Part shown: positions 6,752 through 6,763 of the stretch, piece after piece
Numbering within the stretch: position 1 is the stretch's first letter
Layout: every line of letters begins with the position of its first letter
Origin: a bacterium
Lineage (GTDB): Bacteria; Verrucomicrobiota; Verrucomicrobiae; Opitutales; Opitutaceae
Reading direction: 5' to 3'
Assembly (NCBI GenBank): GCA_021780625.1
Contig: JAJXYI010000474.1
Span: forward strand, 1-6,763
Length of the DNA: 6,763 nt
Position numbers and translations under genes: made by a program
Notes under the pieces: model-generated
The model's database searches: none
Told to the model about the DNA's origin: nothing
Seen by the model: only the letters and a program-made list of their open reading frames with translations

Positions 6752-6763
6752 TCCCCCCTCCCT

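Overview
The window holds three GC-rich genes that look like one small alpha-glucan (starch or maltodextrin) uptake and breakdown locus of a Gram-negative bacterium. The outer-membrane receptor belongs to the long TonB-dependent receptor type that Xanthomonadales, Caulobacterales and Verrucomicrobiota (Opitutaceae) use for sugars. The wording of its plug region (EDIGKLPDISIADSL, QRTNGRSQQI, FDQYPAELLSGV) and the lack of Shine-Dalgarno sites make an Opitutaceae-like verrucomicrobium my first guess. A xanthomonad or caulobacterial host is possible, and this is from memory of the families, not from a search.

Layout. Positions 1-1725, minus strand: a signal-peptide-bearing glycoside hydrolase family 31 alpha-glucosidase, cut by the window edge so that its C-terminus is missing. 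Positions 1726-1842: a 117-base spacer with two perfect GC-rich hairpins. Positions 1843-4704, minus strand: the TonB-dependent receptor, first gene of a probable receptor to GH31 transcription unit. Positions 4705-5083: a divergent intergenic region with two stem-loops and a short in-frame repeat that duplicates the receptor start context. Positions 5084-6751, plus strand: a GH13 alpha-amylase-type lipoprotein, complete. The last 12 bases are non-coding.

How the genes fit together (inference). The lipoprotein amylase would cut alpha-glucan into oligosaccharides at the outer membrane. The TonB receptor would import them across the outer membrane, and the exported GH31 enzyme would release glucose in the periplasm. 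No SusD-like protein, inner-membrane sugar transporter or regulator lies inside the window. The arrangement therefore resembles a proteobacterial-style carbohydrate locus built on a TonB receptor rather than a Bacteroidetes Sus locus.

I found no RNA gene, mobile element or CRISPR array, and nothing that is clearly a new system. The unexplained structure lies in the two non-coding stretches and in a proline-rich insertion in the GH31 enzyme.
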